Source: Neomegalonema sp. (GTDB lineage Bacteria > Pseudomonadota > Alphaproteobacteria > Rhodobacterales > Rhodobacteraceae). From it: DNA of 64,000 nt. The stretch lies in the NCBI RefSeq assembly GCF_028688855.1, contig NZ_JAQTXI010000002.1:62001-126000 (forward strand), read 5' to 3'. A model generated the notes under the pieces. The model was not told where the DNA came from. It was given only the letters and a program-made list of their open reading frames with translations, and did not search any database. The position numbers and the translations under genes were made by a program. Shown here one piece after another: positions 61,734 through 64,000 of this stretch (the first letter of the stretch is position 1; every line of letters starts with the position of its first letter).

Positions 61734-64000
61734 ATGCCTTCCGAAGACCCCGCCCCCCGCCCGGCATCCTCGGGCCTCTGGAGCCGCGCGCGGACCCTCT
61801 TTCCCTATGTCCTTGCGGCGGGGCTGTTCGGGCTGGGGCTCTATGCGCTCTACAAGCTTCTGGCGCCGGTGGATTTCGTCCAGGTGACGGCGCAGATCCG
61901 CTCCACGCCCTGGGGGACGCTCGCCTCCGCCGCCGGCGCGACGCTCTGCGCCTATCTGGCGCTGGTGGGCTACGACTGGTCGGCGCTGCGCTACATCGGC
62001 AAGCCCCTGCCCGCTCCCGTGGTGCTCACCGGCAGCCTCATGGCCTACGCCTTCGGCAACACCATCGGGCTTTCGGCGGTCTCGGGGGGGGCCGTGCGCT
62101 GGAGGGTCTATTCCGGCCTCGGGCTCGACGGCTACGACGTGGCGGCGGTCTCGGCCTTCACGGCGGTCTCCTTCGGGGTGGCCGCGACGCTGGTCGGGCT
62201 GACGGCTCTGGCGGCCCATCCCCAGGCTCTGGCGGCGCTGCTGCCCTTCGGGCCGCAGATGGTGCGGATGCTGGCCGTGGCCTCCATCGTGGCGATCCTG
62301 GCGCCGCTGATCTGGGCCTCGCTTTCGGGCAAGTCCCTGAAGATCTGGCGCTTCGACCTGAGGGCGCCTTCTCTGCCGATCCTCGGCGGCCAGGTGCTGT
62401 TCAGCCTCGGCGACATCGGATTCTCCGCCCTGACGCTCTATCTGCTGCTGCCCGAGACGGGGCTCGGATTCTTCACCTTCCTGGCGATCTTCGCGGCGGC
62501 GACCATGGCGGGCGTGGTCAGCCATGTGCCCGGAGGCGTCGGCGTCTTCGAGACGGTGATGCTGGCCGCCCTGCCCTCGGGCGCGCCCACCGAGCAGGTG
62601 GCGGCGGCGCTGCTGCTCTATCGGCTGATCTATTATCTGCTGCCCTTCACGCTGGCTCTGGTCTTTCTGGCGATCTACGAGTTCTGGCGCTCGCTGGGGC
62701 GCTCGGCGGAGACGCGGTCCGACCGGGCTCTGGCCGCCGTCGAGCCCGCCATGCGGGCGCTGGCGCCTCTGGCGCCTCTGGTTCTGGCGGCGATGATCTT
62801 CGGCTCGGGGCTGTGGATGAGCGTCTCGGCGCTGATCCCTCCCGCCAGCGAGGCCGCCGAAGCCGCCGAGACGCTGTTCCCCCTCGCCTTCCTGCCGGGA
62901 GTCCCGGCGTTGCTGTCGAGCGTTCTGGGGGCGGGGCTGATCGTGGTCTCTCTGGGCGTGGCGCGGCGGAGCCTCGGGGCCTTCTGGATGGCGGTGGGCG
63001 CCATGGCGCTCGGGGCGGGGGTCGAGATCGTCCGCGACGGCGACATGGAGCGCGCCGCCGCCCTGATCCTGGCCGTGGCGATCCTCACGCCCTTCCGGCG
63101 CGTCTTCCGGCGGCGCACCACCCTGACCCACGCCGCGCTCACGCCCGGATGGATCCTGCTGGTGGCTTCGGCGGCGGCCTCCTTCGCCTTCACGCTGTTT
63201 CTGGTCAACCGCAGCGGCGCCCATGAACGCGAACTCTGGTGGCAGCTCGCCGCCAACGAGGGCGCGCCCGATTCCCTGCGCGCGGGGCTGGTCGGGGGCC
63301 TGACCATCGGGGTCTTCGCGCTGGTGCTGCTGCTGCGCTCGCCGCGGTTCCGGCCGCGCGCTCCGGGAGGGGCGGCTCTGGAGAAGGCGGCCCAGATCGT
63401 CGCCGACTGGGGCGATCCGGAGGCGGCCTTCGCGCTGACCGGCGACAAGACGCTGCTCTTCTCGGAGGATGAGAGGGCCTTCGTGGCCTTCGGCGAGTCG
63501 GGAGGCTCCTGGATCGCCTGGGGGGGGCCGGTGGGCGAGCCGGGCGCCGCCGCCGAAGCCGCCTTCCGGTTCGTCGACGCGGCGCGACGGGCGGGGGCGC
63601 GTCCGGTCTTCCATGACTTCGGCCCCCGGGACGCCCCGCTCATGTGGGAGCTGGGCCTGACGCCGCATCTCCTGGGGGAAGAGGCCCTGGTGGATCTGGA
63701 GAGCTTCCGGCCCCAGGGCGAACTGGCCGCCGCCCGCCTCCGCGCCCGGGAGAAGGGCCTCGCGCTGGAGATCCTGCGCCCGCCTCACGACGCCGCCCGC
63801 ATCGAGATGCTGCGGGGGATCTCCTCGGCCTGGCTGACGGCGCGGGGTCTGCGGGAGAAGGGCTTCTCCATGGGCCGCTTCTCGCCCGCCTGGCTGGAGC
63901 GCTGGCCGGTGGCGCTGCTGCGGCTGGAGGGTCGGCCCGTGGGCTTCGCCAATCTGCTGGTGATCGAGCGCGCGGGCGAGGCGACCACGGACATGCTCCG
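61734..64000 (+). CDS. MprF-like phosphatidylglycerol lysyltransferase/flippase (5' part)
   Basis: At least 755 codons remain open to the window end. The N-terminal region has many membrane helices and matches the flippase-like UPF0104 domain (MAYAFGNTIGLSAVSGGAVRWRVYS near residue 105). The C-terminal part enters the DUF2156 aminoacyltransferase fold (FHDFGPRDAPLMWELGLTPH, then EKGFSMGRF). MprF-type proteins add an amino acid to phosphatidylglycerol and move it outward, lowering the negative charge of the membrane. The end is cut off. A long open frame on the opposite strand is its shadow. Confidence 0.85.
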   Translation, partial: MPSEDPAPRPASSGLWSRARTLFPYVLAAGLFGLGLYALYKLLAPVDFVQVTAQIRSTPWGTLASAAGATLCAYLALVGYDWSALRYIGKPLPAPVVLTGSLMAYAFGNTIGLSAVSGGAVRWRVYSGLGLDGYDVAAVSAFTAVSFGVAATLVGLTALAAHPQALAALLPFGPQMVRMLAVASIVAILAPLIWASLSGKSLKIWRFDLRAPSLPILGGQVLFSLGDIGFSALTLYLLLPETGLGFFTFLAIFAAATMAGVVSHVPGGVGVFETVMLAALPSGAPTEQVAAALLLYRLIYYLLPFTLALVFLAIYEFWRSLGRSAETRSDRALAAVEPAMRALAPLAPLVLAAMIFGSGLWMSVSALIPPASEAAEAAETLFPLAFLPGVPALLSSVLGAGLIVVSLGVARRSLGAFWMAVGAMALGAGVEIVRDGDMERAAALILAVAILTPFRRVFRRRTTLTHAALTPGWILLVASAAASFAFTLFLVNRSGAHERELWWQLAANEGAPDSLRAGLVGGLTIGVFALVLLLRSPRFRPRAPGGAALEKAAQIVADWGDPEAAFALTGDKTLLFSEDERAFVAFGESGGSWIAWGGPVGEPGAAAEAAFRFVDAARRAGARPVFHDFGPRDAPLMWELGLTPHLLGEEALVDLESFRPQGELAAARLRAREKGLALEILRPPHDAARIEMLRGISSAWLTARGLREKGFSMGRFSPAWLERWPVALLRLEGRPVGFANLLVIERAGEATTDML

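Noticed and set aside
61425..63788. A 787-codon open frame on the minus strand opposite the MprF-like gene, and similar long minus-strand frames opposite fds (2585-4345, 5374-7104)
   Set aside because: These are mirror frames of GC-rich genes: Arg/Gly/His-rich, without family motifs or ribosome sites, and fully covered by well-supported genes on the other strand.

Overview
This is a very GC-rich segment of an alphaproteobacterial chromosome from a methylotroph. It carries a lanthanide-type methanol dehydrogenase operon (xoxFGJ), an NAD-dependent molybdenum formate dehydrogenase operon (fds), a methylamine dehydrogenase cluster (mau) and ethylmalonyl-CoA mutase, the marker of the ethylmalonyl-CoA pathway. 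Cobalamin assembly genes and pntAB fit the same metabolism. The mau gene order resembles that described for Methylobacterium, but the sequence alone does not settle the order (Rhizobiales or Rhodobacterales are both plausible). No tRNA, rRNA, CRISPR array, insertion sequence or phage gene was recognised.

Layout. 1-8.4 kb (+): 3' end of xoxF, then xoxG, xoxJ and fdsGBA-fdhD-fdsD, almost all translationally coupled. They oxidise methanol and then formate; the formaldehyde step is not in the window. 8.4-8.5 kb: two tandem copies of a palindromic repeat. 8.5-14.5 kb (-): a seven-gene MoxR / DUF58 / DUF4381 / VWA / VWA / TPR / BatD-like operon converging on fds. It is the counterpart of the mxaRSACKL maturation genes of methanol dehydrogenase. 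14.7-16.5 kb: a divergent membrane TPR protein. 16.8-19.8 kb: pntAB. 19.9-24.2 kb (-): a dioxygenase-esterase fusion with a glutathione S-transferase, then ethylmalonyl-CoA mutase. 24.6-40.6 kb: mostly housekeeping genes (rhlE, rlmH-rsfS, gshB, ETF-ubiquinone oxidoreductase, cysS, an ABC-F ATPase, anmK) and the cobalamin genes cobC-like, cobU, cobT and cobS.

40.6-49.7 kb (-): a TetR regulator and the mau cluster, read as mauF-B-E-D-A-J-G-L-M-N. There is no amicyanin gene (mauC). Its usual place between mauA and mauJ holds palindromic repeats related to those at 8.4 kb. 49.9-53.0 kb (-): panB, soxZ, soxY and a flavocytochrome c sulfide dehydrogenase-like flavoprotein that lacks one of the two expected redox cysteines. 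53.7-60.5 kb (+): a second seven-gene MoxR/VWA operon with the same gene order as the first. 60.7-64 kb: a DMT-family permease and the 5' part of an MprF-like gene that runs off the window.

The most notable points are the two parallel MoxR/VWA operons, one beside xoxF with no mxaFI in view; the mau cluster without amicyanin, plus a MauL cupredoxin lacking the usual axial methionine; the reduced SoxYZ/flavoprotein module; the dioxygenase-esterase fusion; and a dispersed nested palindrome whose outer stem shows a compensatory base-pair change between copies.
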